Assembly: GCF_019578655.1 (NCBI RefSeq)
Contig: NC_063256.1
Coordinates: forward strand, 35,502,553 to 35,566,552
Source of the DNA: Ricinus communis
Taxonomy: Eukaryota; Streptophyta; Magnoliopsida; Malpighiales; Euphorbiaceae
Direction: 5' to 3'
Length of the DNA: 64,000 nucleotides
Part shown: positions 1 through 12,457 of the stretch, piece by piece
Layout: every line of letters begins with the position of its first letter
How positions within the stretch are numbered: position 1 is the stretch's first letter
The notes under the pieces: generated by a model
The model's database searches: none
The model's input: the letters and a program-made list of their open reading frames with translations, nothing else
Told to the model about the DNA's origin: nothing
Translations under genes and position numbers: made by a program

Positions 1-325
1 ATATATAATATATTATTTATTATATTAATTAATTTTTAATTATTAATAATTAATAGTAATAAATAAATTAATCAATATAATAATAATTACTAATAAATAA
101 TATTAATACATCATTTTACAATATAGATAATTTAATCTCCTGAAAATTACTGTTAATATATTGTACGTCAACGGTAAATTTTAAGAGGTCAAATTATCTA
201 TATTGTAAAATGATGTATTTAATGTTATCTATTAGTTATTATTATTATATTGGTTAATTTATTTAGTACTATTAATTATTTATTATTAAAAATTAATCAA
301 TATAATAAATAATATTATATAATTA
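1..325. repeat. Long fold-back (MITE-like) inverted repeat
   Basis: Two arms of about 130 bp (roughly 1-133 and 194-325) are reverse complements of each other at about 90% by eye, around a loop of about 60 bp (134-193). The best-paired part is 108-133 against 194-219, which matches without a break. The DNA is almost pure A/T. This is the shape of a fold-back MITE. No target-site duplication can be judged because the left end touches the window edge. The superfamily is unknown. Confidence 0.7.
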
Positions 326-3300
326 ATTTATTGATGAATATATATATAAAGTAAACTGAATTTATCAAAAAATAATTTTTTTATTTGATGATTTCTTTTT
401 TATGATTCTTTCTTATAAACAACAAAAAACCATGAAAATATAAGTTGAAAATGAAACTAATACCTAAGAGTGAATGATGTAACTTATGATGAGTTTGGCT
501 CATCATCTAGTCCTTCCCTTTTTCCTGTTTGCTTTTAAAGCTTGTGCCCTTTCTCAATTTTAGACAGATTTGCTAATCAAAGAGAGAAAAATATAATATT
601 GTCAATAAAGAAGAACAATCTTTATGTATTACGTAAAGGGGGTTTTCGCGGTTGGGTATATATATCTTCCATTTTCGTTCTACATAGAGAGTACTTACAA
701 GTACCACTGATATAATGGAACCCACCTAATAAATCTGAAAATGTTAGGTTTAGACTTTGTAACACTTTCTTTCCATATAAATGTCTCTATACAGCACATG
801 TCCCAAGCTCACAACAAAAGATTTGTCTCCTCAAAAGACAAGAGAAATAGATAAGTAATCTCATTCATATGATCCGTACCGCACCTTTCTTCCTTCCTTT
901 CTTTGTAATCTCCGTTTCTTGTATGCATGCATGTAATGTAATGTAACACCGGCATGCAATTTAATGGAGGTGGCCGCAATAACACACCTACACGACTGCC
1001 ACCCAAAATAGACTTTGCCAGTGCCACACGGACGGCTGCCGTTTTCACAACTGGCTTCTTCTTTGTTGGGATCACCGCCTGCTTTTGTTGCCCGACAATG
1101 GCGTACGTGGAGGGTGTTGGTATGGCAGATAATCTACGGTGAGGTGACAGGTTTGCAGTGGCTCCCCAGGACTGATTTAGGGCATCGCCATTGGAAATTG
1201 CAAATCACAATAAATTACTTTACACTTCCAAAATGAAACTCACAAATGATTTCAACTAGATTTGTTCAGAATTCAGGTCGGGTTCGGCATTATCAGATTT
1301 TGAGTTTTTCAAAATTTAGATTTAGATTCGGTCGGTTTCGATCATTTGAATATAATACTAATAAACTTGATAGATAATATTTTTTATAACTTTTCGGTTA
1401 GACTAATTTATCGGATAAATAAATAAAATATATCTTTAAAGTCAAAAAATTAAAAAAATTAAAAAAACTCAGTGTAAATTTAAAATAGAAAAATTAATTA
1501 TATATTTTTTTTAAATAAATCCATAAAAATTAACTAATTATCTAAAACCCATAAATAGATCTATTTTCAATTAAGTTATATACATTTTAAATTTGTCTTT
1601 TTATAACGCATTTTAGTTTTTTTTATTTAGTAATTCAAGATTTGTCGTCTTGTAGATAACAAAATACTATCTCAAGAGTTTTAACATAACTGTATATCTA
1701 AATTTTGAACTCAATATCTTAACGTTATTATCTCATTTACACATTTTTAAATACATATTTCAAATTTTTATATATGTATTCAGATGGGAAGATAAATGAG
1801 GTAGGAATTTGTATTAGGTCCATCCTACACCCTTATATCTTAATTATTAAGAGAAGAAATTCTCTTCATGACATATGCTTTTCTAACTTGATTTATTAGT
1901 CGTTAACTATAATAATAACTTTTAGACATAATACCACCATGTCTAATACATATTATTAAATTTATGAGGTGCCATATATATAAAAATCATCATGAGCAAG
2001 GTAGTAATTTTATAAGAGAATGATGAAAAACGTTTAAGAATTGAAAATGGAAGGAAGATAAATGATGCTTCCAAGCTATAGAGCTTCGTAATTTTAATAG
2101 GAAAGTAAAGAAAGTTTTTATAGAAGAAAAACAAAAATTCATTGAGATTTTAGCTTTACATAAACTCTCGTTTCAATATGAAAACAAGCAAATCTCAACT
2201 CCAGTATTGAGGGTTGCTGAGTCACTGAGTTAACCTGAATAAATGTTTATTCTGCTTGTTTAAATTTATAAACAGCTCATTTATATTTAATAACTATCAT
2301 ATACAATTTTTATATTAAGTTTAAGAGTAAGAATTTTGAATTCTGAAAAATTTAAAAAGTTAGAGGGCGAGAACAAATATAAAATTTATAAGGAAAATCT
2401 TAAAATTTTTGAGATATTTAAGTTTTGAAAGTATATAATATAGTACTTTTCTAAACACATTTAACTAGTACAATAGTGACTCATGTGTTGTTATATAATG
2501 AAAAACTTACCCTAAAACAAATTTAAAAGTTTTATCTTATAAAATCCTTAAATGTTATATTTCTTATTAAACGATCCATTGCCAACACTAATTTTATATA
2601 TTTTTCTTATCTAATTGTCTTTTATTAGAATTTTTATTTATGAAAAATATGTTGTTTTTTAATAAAATAATTATTTTTATTTACTTTCTTAGAATTATTT
2701 AATAACACTATTACAATTTAATAATTATTTAATAAAAAGTATTAAAATAAAACTTGTATGTTGATAGATAAAGAAATATGAAAGATATGCAATGTTTTAA
2801 AATTGTTTATATTGCTTTTAATAGTAAATTAATCACGATTAAATAAAAATAAAAAATTTATTTTAAATAAAGGTGAGAAATAAAATAAAAAAAGAATTTT
2901 GGACTTTCATGATAAAGGAACAAAATATTTACAAACATTAAATAATTAAAAAATGTAAAGTGATATTTTTTCATATTCTTTGATGTTGTAATTAGTTTAA
3001 CAAATAAAAGAACATTGAACGCTTGAAGTAATTAATAATTTTATTAATGGACTTTTATGATAAAATATTATATATCGTGAATAAATAAATTAAAAAATCA
3101 ATCAAATAAAATTTAAAATACTTTACTTTCTTTTGATATCTTGTTAATTTTTATAAAAAATTGTTTTGAGATATTTGGTATATATATATTTAATATTTAT
3201 TTATTTATATATATAATGTGATATTATAATTTAGCAATTATTTATAGGATTACAAATGAATAAATTAAATTATATATAAGATTATGATGTAATTAGACTG

Positions 3301-6300
3301 ATTAATTTTAAAGGTAGTTTGGTTAGTTTAAAAAATTTTCTTCTCCTTTGTGTAATTAGACTGATTCTTTCATCTATGTGGTAATGCATATGAATTTTAA
3401 TAACCATACCCGTTATTCAAGTAACTACTAAATTTGAAATAAAAATAAATATGTTTAGTTCTACAAATCAAAAAAGTATTTAAAATATAACATATTTAAA
3501 ATAAAAAAAATTTAACTTATCCCTTTTTATAAAATGGACTGACATGTTTATAACTCGAATAACATACTAAGTTTAACTCTAATCTATCCAAGTATGTATT
3601 TGATATTTTAATCAAATCGATATAATTTAAATAATAATTATTTACAAAAAAAATTTCAACCTTTATCGCTTTTTGCAGATATAACATAATTTTAATTTTG
3701 GCAATTTCAGCATTAAGTTTTATAATTTTTACAATTCAAAGTACCAATTGAAAAGTCCACCATAATCTTACTGACATAGCGTCAGAGTTAGCTGAGCGAC
3801 TCCACATAGACGCCACATCAAGAATCTTATATTTGCTTAATTGTAAAAAAAAAGCATAAACTTTATCTTTTTTACAATTTTATCATGACTTTTTAATTTA
3901 AAAAATTGGTATACAAGTATTCAATTCAATTAAAAAATAGCAAAATAATAAACTTAATTACAATAAAAAAAATTAGATTAATCTTTGAATTACTAAATTT
4001 ATTTAAAAACTCATAAACATGATTGTAATATTGATATTAATTAATGATGAAATTATAAAGCATGAGTAGGTTCTAAACTCATAAACTTAATATTGTAATC
4101 TTATATTTTCTTTTAAAATTATACTTGTATTTAATAAATTAATTGATTGATTAAATTAACTCGCTTATTAGAAATTAATGAGTAAATTTGTCACTCTTCC
4201 TCTCCTTTGCATTTTTATATATTTTATATATATATATATAATAGATAAAATTTTTGGTTAATTATTTTTCTACTGTCTATGCAAATTCATAGTATAGAAT
4301 TGTAGAAAAGAGCACAATTTGGGTCAATTATTTGGTCTACTAGAGTGAATATAATCCAAAATCTGTTGGGTGCATACTTTTCCCAAGGGGGTGAAGGTTT
4401 TACTTGAATAGTTGGACTTCGACCCTTTTACGGCCCACAAAAGGAAAGGTATTAAAAAGGTGATAGGGATAAATGAACTAAATATATAAAGGTGTCTCCT
4501 AATTTGTGGCAAAGTTAAAAAAAAAAAGAAAAAAAAAGACTAAATCAAACCCGCTCACAAAGTTGAGTAGCCAAATTGAACTTCGCTTTGAAAATATCTA
4601 TAATCTAATCTATGATATACGACAAAGAGTTAAATAGTTTGAATTCAACGTTAACATATTCAGATCAATAAACGGATTGATAAGCTAAAATGTTCTTCGG
4701 ATCAATAAATGAATTAATAAACCAAAAAGTTAGGTGCAAATGAGTTGATAAGTTGAATCCATTTAAATACAAAATGACAAGTTTAGTTATTGAGTTAATA
4801 TATTGATATATGCACATGATAAGAATTGACACAAATAGATAAAAATAATAGATTATAACTAAAACATATCTATTTTCAAAAATAATTATTAAACGGATTA
4901 ATAAATGGGTCATACATATAACTTGTTTAATACATGGATCCATATTTCAATTCAAAATTGTTACAGCATTAATTAAACATGTTATATTCCAGTTAGTTAT
5001 ATTTGCTATATATAAATACTAAAACAATGCAATTATATATGATGAATTTGATTTACTCATAACAAGCAATTTTATTAACTCTTTTATTTAATTATATGAT
5101 GTTAATACACTATTTATATCCTATCTGAATACAGTAATTTGAAAGAGTCTAATATGAACAAAACAAGTGAGATAAAGAAAAGGGGTGTTGCTAGAGTATC
5201 ATTATGGTATCCTTATCATTTTAAATCTATTTTTCTAATTATAAATCATTAACTAATATTAATTTAAATAATTTATTTATGTTATATGTTCTTCTACTAA
5301 TGTAGATTGTTAATAATTTTATATATAATTTTTAATTATTTATATGAGTTAAAATTTTATAATTATTAAGTACCACTAATTAAATTCTAAAAATAGATAA
5401 GTAATTTTAATAAATAAAAATAACATATTTAATTGATCAATAATTAAGCACTATATATGATTTACTATTATAGTATTTAATTATATTAATAAATTATTAA
5501 AATTAAAATAATATCAATATTTATAAATTTATGTAGCACCGTATACCTATAGTATATTAGAATGACACAAATAAAAGAGGGCGAGATTAATATAACACTT
5601 GTAACAAAATGAGTGTTGAGGCAAGTATCATCTTACAAAGACTATTACCGAAATTAAGTGTAGACTAATTACATAAAAGAAAACTGATGAAAATAAATGA
5701 CAAACTAATTTGCTACCACAATTTGTTGATCGTAAATAGTTGTAGCAATTATAATCTATGCATAGTAAATAATATTAACTACGATATTCTATATGGTGCA
5801 AATAGTATTTTAACGACTATATTCAATAATATTAGCTACGGCTATTATTGTATATCAAATAGTATTAGTTAGAATTATTTGAAAATTACTAATACTTTTT
5901 GGTACAACTATTTTTCATTTTAAGTGACTACAAAATCATTGTAATAAAGTTTTAAAACAAAATTATAATCTATAACTTCTTCTTTTTATTTCTCAGTTAC
6001 AATGGTACAATTATGTGTAAAAGATCTCTTTTATCCTCAGATTGGTAAGAAAGCATGATTTGTCTTCCTCTTTATTAATAAAATTAATATTTTTATATTA
6101 ATAAATAATATAATCAATTCTAGTTCTTATTTGATATCTAGAATTTATATTTTTAATTTAGATAAGTATAAGTATTAACCTCATAACATAACCCTGTTTC
6201 AAAAGAATTGATAACATAACAAATAATCAAGCGCTCGTTAATATAGAAGTTAATTTTAACATCATAGAATCTTAATAGAAGTAGAGAAATATGATATCAA

Positions 6301-7600
6301 CTTCTCCTAAGTAAACACATTTTAGATGAATAAGAAAGGATTATAATATATTAATCCGATTGTGGCAAGAAAATTATAGCGATCTATGAGATCAATATTT
6401 TAAATTAAGAATTTTTAAATATAGTAAAACATCTCCATAGTTATATATTTGAGACTAAATAAATTTTACGGCTATGAATTTAATGGAAATTTGAGTATTA
6501 AATTTTCTCTTTTGGGTTAATATTTAATTATGTTAGGTAAAACGATAGCAACCAGAGATAAAATATGTTAATATGTTATTATACACAAATAAAATTAATG
6601 AGATAAAATAATAATATAGTACGATAAAAAATTATATAATATATATTTAAAAATATATATTATATATAAATATTTTCTTAAAACGAACTTAAAAAATTTA
6701 TAACTTATTACAATATGGAGTTTATTTTTATTTATAATTAGCCCAAATTGGTACTAAAATTTTTTTATATAGTTATGTAGAAGTTATTCCTATATAGAAC
6801 ATCACTGTAGAGAAATTTTACTGTATTTAGATTCTTTAGCGTTGAAAACCTTAAAAAATTGTCTATAATCTTATAGGTTAGAGAAACTTTTAGTTCAACC
6901 ATTTTCTATATAACTTAAGATCAAAATATTTTACTATTCTATTTGTAAGATGAATCTAAATATTACAAATTTAAATATGCTTTAGTATAGCGCGTCCATC
7001 AATTTCTTCATTTGCTGCATTCACCTTTAGCTAACAAATTATATAAATTAATATTTGTTTCATTTCTCAAGTATTTAATTTCATAGTTAAATCGTAAGAG
7101 GTTAACATATTAAAATTCACAAAAGATTAATTTCTTATTTCTAAGAGGTGCAAAACTCTCTAACTAGGAGATATTAATGAAAGGCTAATAGAAAAGTTTC
7201 TCTAGTCGTTTATTTCTATAGAAAGCATGTCGAAGGCTCGAAAAAAATAGATTTTAGGGCAAATTTTAGGATACTGTAGTTATAATAATTTGATTTTTCT
7301 TTTAATACATTTATATATTTATTTAATAAAAATTTATATTAAAAAAATAGTATCTCTCGAATTTCAAATATATATTTAAATTTTTCAAAAAAAAAACTCG
7401 AAATGAAAAAATATTTTTTTCAATAATGTATTTATTTTTATAAGAATGCCTCATTGATATGCGACAATATCAACTTGCTTATAGTAGGTCCATAAGACCT
7501 TATACCTACCAAAAACACACCCTTTATATATTACTAAAAATAAATGGCACCAATTATTTGATAAAAGAATAAATAAATTAAAATACAACTCGACACCTTA
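326..7600. other. Gene-free AT-rich intergenic DNA
   Basis: No ORF with a recognisable domain, tRNA or miRNA hairpin was found here. The stretch is A/T-rich with short TA runs (about 3180-3215 and 4226-4241). A few less AT-rich islands (about 940-1180, 1265-1320, 3770-3830) look like decayed repeat fragments. Short ORFs at 954-1236 have no family resemblance and are taken as chance. Confidence 0.6.
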
Positions 7601-7616
7601 TTAGTGGCAAACATAT

Positions 7617-7894
7617 TTTCCCGCGCATTCACCGACCACACAATAATTTGGCGCCAAGGCTAATTTTAAAATAAAAACACGAGACTATTGCCACAAGCGG
7701 GCCACGTGTTGATCCACGTAGACAGGTGGGCTCTCGCTTTTCTGACACGTGTTGCTTGCGTGTAGCTTTCTCTACCACAAAAAAATAAAAATAAATAAAT
7801 AAATTTAGCACAGTCACGGTCCAGAACCATCCACATTATTTGAGCTTTCGTGGAAATTTTTCCTTTTGAAAAATCTTTAAAGAATTTATATAAA
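7617..7894 (+). promoter_or_regulatory. SMR gene promoter: two E2F-type sites, two G-boxes, TATA box
   Basis: The region just upstream of the CDK-inhibitor gene is much richer in G/C than its surroundings. It holds TTTCCCGC (7617-7624) and the palindrome TTTGGCGCCAA (7647-7657), both fitting the plant E2F consensus TTTSSCGC. Two CACGTG G-box/ABRE cores lie at 7703-7708 and 7746-7751, with a further CCACGT at about 7714. TATATAAA at 7887-7894 is the likely TATA box, placing the start of transcription near 7920. Site identities are matches to known consensus sequences; function is inferred. Confidence 0.6.
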
Positions 7895-8071
7895 TCAGTC
7901 ATAATTCTCTTCTCCCAGTTCAGTCTCTACTTCAAGAAAACGAAAAGAAAAGGCTCTTATTGTTTTTGGTTTCTCGTTTCTTGATTCTTGGATCTTGTTT
8001 CTTGATTTTTGGTTCTTGTTGCTTGTTTATTGGTCAATCTTGATTGTTGTTTTTGGAAATTAATTAAGGGG

Positions 8072-8320
8072 ATGGAGAGAGAAGGGTGCGAGGACAGCCC
8101 GACGGTGATGGGGGTGGGGGCGGAGAATGAGAATGACGGCTGCGCCACCCCAATTCGCAGCGACTTCAAGATACCAGAGCCGAAAGTGTGTCCTCCGCCG
8201 CCGAAGAAGAAGCAGCTAACGGTTGGAAAGAAGAGAAACCCACCGAAGAATGGGTATTTTCAGGCTCCTGAGCTGGAGCTTTTCTTTACGATGAATCCAA
8301 GAAGGCAGGCATGTGCTTGA
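8072..8320 (+). CDS. SIAMESE-RELATED (SMR) cyclin-dependent kinase inhibitor, 82 aa
   Basis: This intronless gene encodes a small basic protein of the plant-specific SIAMESE/SMR family, which binds CDK-cyclin complexes in the nucleus and promotes the switch from mitosis to endoreduplication or cell-cycle arrest. Seen in the sequence: an acidic N-terminus, the motif CATPIRSDFKIP (residues 24-35) followed by CPPPPKKK (40-47), a basic linker, and the C-terminal YFQAPELELFF (62-72). This motif order and the 82-aa length suit the family. The frame is open upstream to an ATG at 8009, but 8072 is preferred: it has purine-rich context (GGGGATGG) and gives the family-like N-terminus. A possible AATAAA lies just downstream (about 8354). 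Which SMR paralogue it is cannot be decided here. The promoter suggests cell-cycle and ABA/stress control. Confidence 0.85.
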   Translation: MEREGCEDSPTVMGVGAENENDGCATPIRSDFKIPEPKVCPPPPKKKQLTVGKKRNPPKNGYFQAPELELFFTMNPRRQACA

Positions 8321-8406
8321 TGATGGGAAATCAAGACCTGTTTTTGCGTAGGTCAATAAAAAGGATGCAATTGTGTAAATTAATTTCTTCATTGTGACTT
8401 TTGTTT

Positions 8407-8441
8407 CGATTTTGATTTTGATTTTGATTTTGGTTTTGGTT
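8407..8441 (+). repeat. (GATTTT)n microsatellite
   Basis: Short imperfect array of GATTTT/GGTTTT units just downstream of the SMR gene, within or close to its 3' UTR. Confidence 0.8.
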
Positions 8442-8970
8442 TACCTGACGTTGTAATGGGTGGTGTAATTTAGTGGATTACGCACTGCACTAGTGTAAAT
8501 AGAACCGTTCTGGATTCTGTCTGATTTTTGGTGGTAAAGAATTGGAACTTGATGGAATAAGCAATGTACTCTTTATGATTATGATATCAGTCTTCTTCTT
8601 GGAGTTGCATACGACATCGTTCTGGTACGATATCAATTATTATTGCAATAATCCAGAAAAAAGTTATATCATAAAAATGGATCGTGTTTATACTTAATTT
8701 AAATATTTTGGACCGTAGAAATATTTCTTTTTAGTTCGAGTTTTATGCAATCTTTTGGTAAGTATTAGAGTATTTTTCTAATAAATTAGTAAATAATTTT
8801 ATAAATTGAAAGTATTTATAAGAATAATATTTTATTAACAATATCTTAATTTTTTTTAATAACTTGATAAGTCATTTCCTTTGTAAGTAGACATCTTTCT
8901 TCCTCCAAGTTTGGAGTTTCAGAAATGGGTTTGCGCTAAAATTAGATAATTTTATTACTTACAATAAATT

Positions 8971-9058
8971 CTAAATTAGTTATCCTAATACTAAATCTGG
9001 ATACTAAATAAATCCTAAGTTGGTTATACTAATACTAAATCTGGATAGTACATAAAGA
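8971..9058 (+). repeat. 44-bp tandem duplication
   Basis: Two copies with a 44-bp period (starting 8971 and 9015) share most bases, including the block ACTAAATCTGGATA. Non-coding. Confidence 0.75.
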
Positions 9059-9149
9059 AAAAATACAACTTACATAAAGGAAACGTATATAACAAAATCC
9101 CTCTTCCAATTGTATCAATTAACTACCATAATTTAAAATGACAATAAGG

Positions 9150-9740
9150 TAAAATTAAACAAACTAATTTAAATGTGTTAATGCAGAATTCAATAAAGAG
9201 TTTGAAATGAAATATGTAATAAAATTACTGTTATATTATATATTATATTTTTATTAATTTTTATATAATATAATAATAAATATATCTTATAATTTATTAT
9301 TTTTAATTTGAATAAAGGATAAATGTAATTATGATATATTTATATTTATTTTATTTTTTATTAATATAATCTAAATATTAAAATTAAACAAACTAATAAA
9401 AATGTGTTAGTCTAGGATTCAATAAAAGTGAAAATACTTGTACGAATCTTATGTAAAGTAATTAGTTTTGAGTTGGATATTGCTTAATGAATTATGTAAT
9501 AAAATCAGTATTATATTATATTTTATTACTTTATTTGAAAATAATTTTTTTATGTAATATAATAATAAAATATATTATATAATTTTTTTGTAAAATTTTT
9601 TTGCTATAATATAATAATAAATATATTATATTTTATTATTTTTATTTAATAATAATACTTGATATATAAAAGATATATGTAATCATAATTATAATATATT
9701 TATATTTACTTTATTTTTATTAATATAATTTAAATACTTT
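9150..9740 (+). repeat. Direct repeat pair of about 230-360 bp
   Basis: Copies starting near 9150 and 9380 both open with AAATTAAACAAACTAAT, then share the ATTCAATAAA and TATGTAATAAAAT blocks and a long A/T segment ending in TTAATATAAT. The second copy carries insertions. Origin unknown. Confidence 0.55.
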
Positions 9741-11325
9741 TAATCACCATCAACCATCATCATTGATTAAATTCTGATAACCAATGATAAGATTCCGACA
9801 AATAATAATTAGATTCTAATAATAGTAATTTGATTCCAGCGATCTATGATTTTAAGAAAATAATAAATTTAGTATTATTTTAGAAATGCTAAAATAGGAA
9901 TAACACTTGATATTATTAGAAATGCCCAGAATATATCATATTCGTAAATCAGAAACATAGGCACACTCTTATGACTGCGGAAAATATAGTAGATTAGTCA
10001 AGTCGAATTGGAATGAATTCCAAACTTATCCATAATTGGTTAATCGAAACAACAATTTATTTTGATTCAATCACTCAGTTTTCTTTGTTTGCTTTGGTAC
10101 ATGTTTCGTTTCAAGATTCATTGACTATAATTTTTACATTATGTTTACTTCTTTCCTCTCGCCTTCTCTTTTCACTTCACTTTTCTAATTTGTTTAATAT
10201 TTTTATTTTCTTATAAATTAATCTTTTAAGAAAAATCACTTTGTCATATTTTATATAAAAATCAATTTTTGAAACTAAAAATATATAATACATTCTGAGT
10301 TTAAGGGCTTATTTGGCTCATTCTCTTCTCTTAGAACACAACATAGCAATCCAGTCTTTAAATATCTATAAGCTATGAAATTAAGGTATGAAACCATCAA
10401 TAATTCTCAAGAACAACAATTATCACTTGCAGGTTTAACAAACACAAAACATATAAAACTTTGTATTATAATTTTTTATCGTCACATATCCAATTCCCAT
10501 TATTGCATATTTTTATAATATTTTTTCTCTATAGTTTTTTTATTAGTATATTACAGTTTAAATATAAATTATACTTCTTTCGTTTTAGGGGGGTTTCAGT
10601 AGCAAAACTTTTTCTATCTAAAAGCCTCTAGTCATCGGTCGCACCCCTAGTTTGGGTCTTCCTTTTAGGGCGGTTTTCAGTGGCTTTTGCTACTAGAGAT
10701 TTGCCCCAATCTATGTTTTTCTTTTCTGTTTTGAGTATTTTATTTATATTACTATTTGTATGTTTGATTGTGTTGTTTTGTTTGTTGTTATCAGTGGCGC
10801 GTTGATTCGAGCCAAACCAAACATTAACAAGTTCAGGCTTGATTTGTTTAATTATGGTGGAGGCTCGAGCTTGGCTCGAGCTTGATTTGAGTTTTTATAA
10901 TAGAGATCGAGCTTGGCTCGAGCTCGATTTGAGTTTTTATAATAGAGCTCGAGCTCGAATCGTTAGACTCCCGAATAGCTCGATTTGATGAATAGCTCGA
11001 GCTTAGTTCGAGTTTGATTCATTAAGTGGTTGCACAATGAGAAAAGTATGAGTTCGAACTTATTAAGTACAATTTGAGCTCAAGCTCAGATTCAGACTCG
11101 TTAAGTAAAATAAAAACTGTAATAATGAGTCAACTTTATTTTATCTAATTTAAAAACACTTATTTTATTAAATTTTTATAAAATATATTTATTTACTTTT
11201 TTATTATTTTTGTTGCATTTCTTACTAATAATAATAGCTATATTTAAATGTTGTAGTTATATTATTATTATTATTATTATTTTGAATTCGAGTTCGAGCC
11301 TATAAACGAGTTTACTGACAAACCT

Positions 11326-11893
11326 TGTAACACCCGGAATTTTTATATATTTAATAATGAGTTTTTATTTAAGTTAATTTTAGCTTTATTTTTATTCGGT
11401 TTAATTGGAATGATTTAAATACAAATTTTGAATGTTCATGTTAGATAAATAAATGAGTTATTTTCTATACCCAATTAGTTTGAAATTTTAAGAAATTATT
11501 CAAGTAAATTATTTGAGAAATGATTATATTTTGGTTATTCAAAATTTTCCCAAATGCATATTTATATAAGTAAAATTATATATTGAAAAATTATGGTAGA
11601 ATTGTAAAGGATGTTTATAAAAGAATTTTGGGAAAAATTGGTATTATAATTGATTAGTAGTATTAAATTTTAAGTTGGAAATTGATTATTTAATTTAATT
11701 GTGTGTTAGGACTAAATTGGAAATTTACTTTGGAATAAGGATTGAAAGTATAATGTTATTTTTGGGGTTAAATTGGAATTTTGATGGATGGAATTGTAAG
11801 TAATTAAGAAAGTTGAGGGACTAAATTGTAATAAGGAAAAGTTCGGAGGCCTAATGTCGATATTGAAAGGAAAGAAAATCGGGGAAGAAGAGA

Positions 11894-11949
<56 letters not shown>

Positions 11950-12146
11950 AGGTGGCAAGGCTCGGGGCGGGCCAATCAAGTATTTATGTAGAATGTAGCT
12001 GTTAAGATAAATTGTGGCTTTAATAATATTAATTTGAGATGAGATTTGTTTAAGTCAGTGAGTGTTAGGCTTACTACGGGTTTCGGTGGCCTTACGCCTA
12101 CCCATTCCCTAGTGCCAGTCACGGGCCCACGGGTGGGGTCGTGACA
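11326..12146 (+). mobile_element. Solo LTR (Ty3/gypsy type) nested in the hAT-like element
   Basis: This 821-bp segment begins TGTAACACCC and ends GGGGTCGTGACA, giving the TG...CA ends of an LTR. It is flanked by AACCT (11321-11325) and AGCCT (12147-12151), a 5-bp target duplication with one mismatch. It has no internal coding region, so it is a solo LTR left by recombination. The same family occurs reversed at 40445-43143 as a much longer LTR; this copy lacks most of that middle. An (AG)n run at 11897-11944 sits where the long copy is also AG-rich. The ORF across it on the minus strand is an artefact of the repeat. Confidence 0.8.
11897..11944 (+). repeat. (AG)n microsatellite
   Basis: About 24 uninterrupted AG units inside the solo LTR. 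Probably variable in length between individuals. Confidence 0.95.
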
Positions 12147-12457
12147 AGCCTGCTTCTCAAGTATGTTTACGAATTTTATAAACGAGTCAGATTGCGAATC
12201 TGTTCGCGAGCTTTATTAACAAATCGAGCTCGAACTCAAGCTTATGAGCCTGTTCGCAAACATGCTTGCGAGCCCATAAACAAGTAGATTTACAAGCTAA
12301 CGAATCAACCCTGTCAAGCTCTGGTTTGGCTCGATAAATTATTGAGCTCGAGCTCAGTTCGTTTAAATTAACGAATTACTTCAAACGAACTTTTTATCGA
12401 TCTGAGCTTGGAATAGCTCACGAGACATTTGGTTCATTTACAGCCTTAGTTATCAGT

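Larger units (their letters stand above)
8442..10787. other. AT-rich intergenic DNA, with possible LINE-like remnant at its right end
   Basis: No gene seen. The last part (about 10560-10787), together with 12458-12670 on the other side of the hAT-like element, reads like the non-coding 3' part of an old non-LTR element, but no reverse-transcriptase motif confirms this. The ORF at 10013-10216 is compositional. Confidence 0.4.
10788..12457. mobile_element. Non-autonomous hAT-like element with 8-bp TSDs
   Basis: The perfect 8-bp duplication TTATCAGT lies at 10788-10795 and 12450-12457. The element between them (10796-12449) has degenerate terminal inverted repeats: the left end reads GGCGCG...GAGCCAAAC, the right end in reverse complement CTAAGGCTG...GAACCAAAT. 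Both subterminal regions (10850-11100 and 12170-12400) are crowded with GAGCTCGAGCT-type motifs, a pattern typical of hAT subterminal repeats. No transposase is present. The centre is interrupted by a solo LTR (11326-12146). Without that insert and its target duplication the element would be about 0.83 kb. Confidence 0.7.

Noticed and set aside
5190..5560. Possible MITE bounded by GTTGCTAGAGTAT and GTAGCACCGTATA
   Set aside because: The two ends resemble each other in direct, not inverted, orientation and no target duplication is seen.
8009..8071. Longer start for the SMR protein
   Set aside because: Would add a hydrophobic extension untypical of the family; the ATG at 8072 has better context and fits known lengths.
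11712..11975. Minus-strand ORF with long Leu-Ser repeats
   Set aside because: Produced by the (AG)n microsatellite inside the solo LTR.
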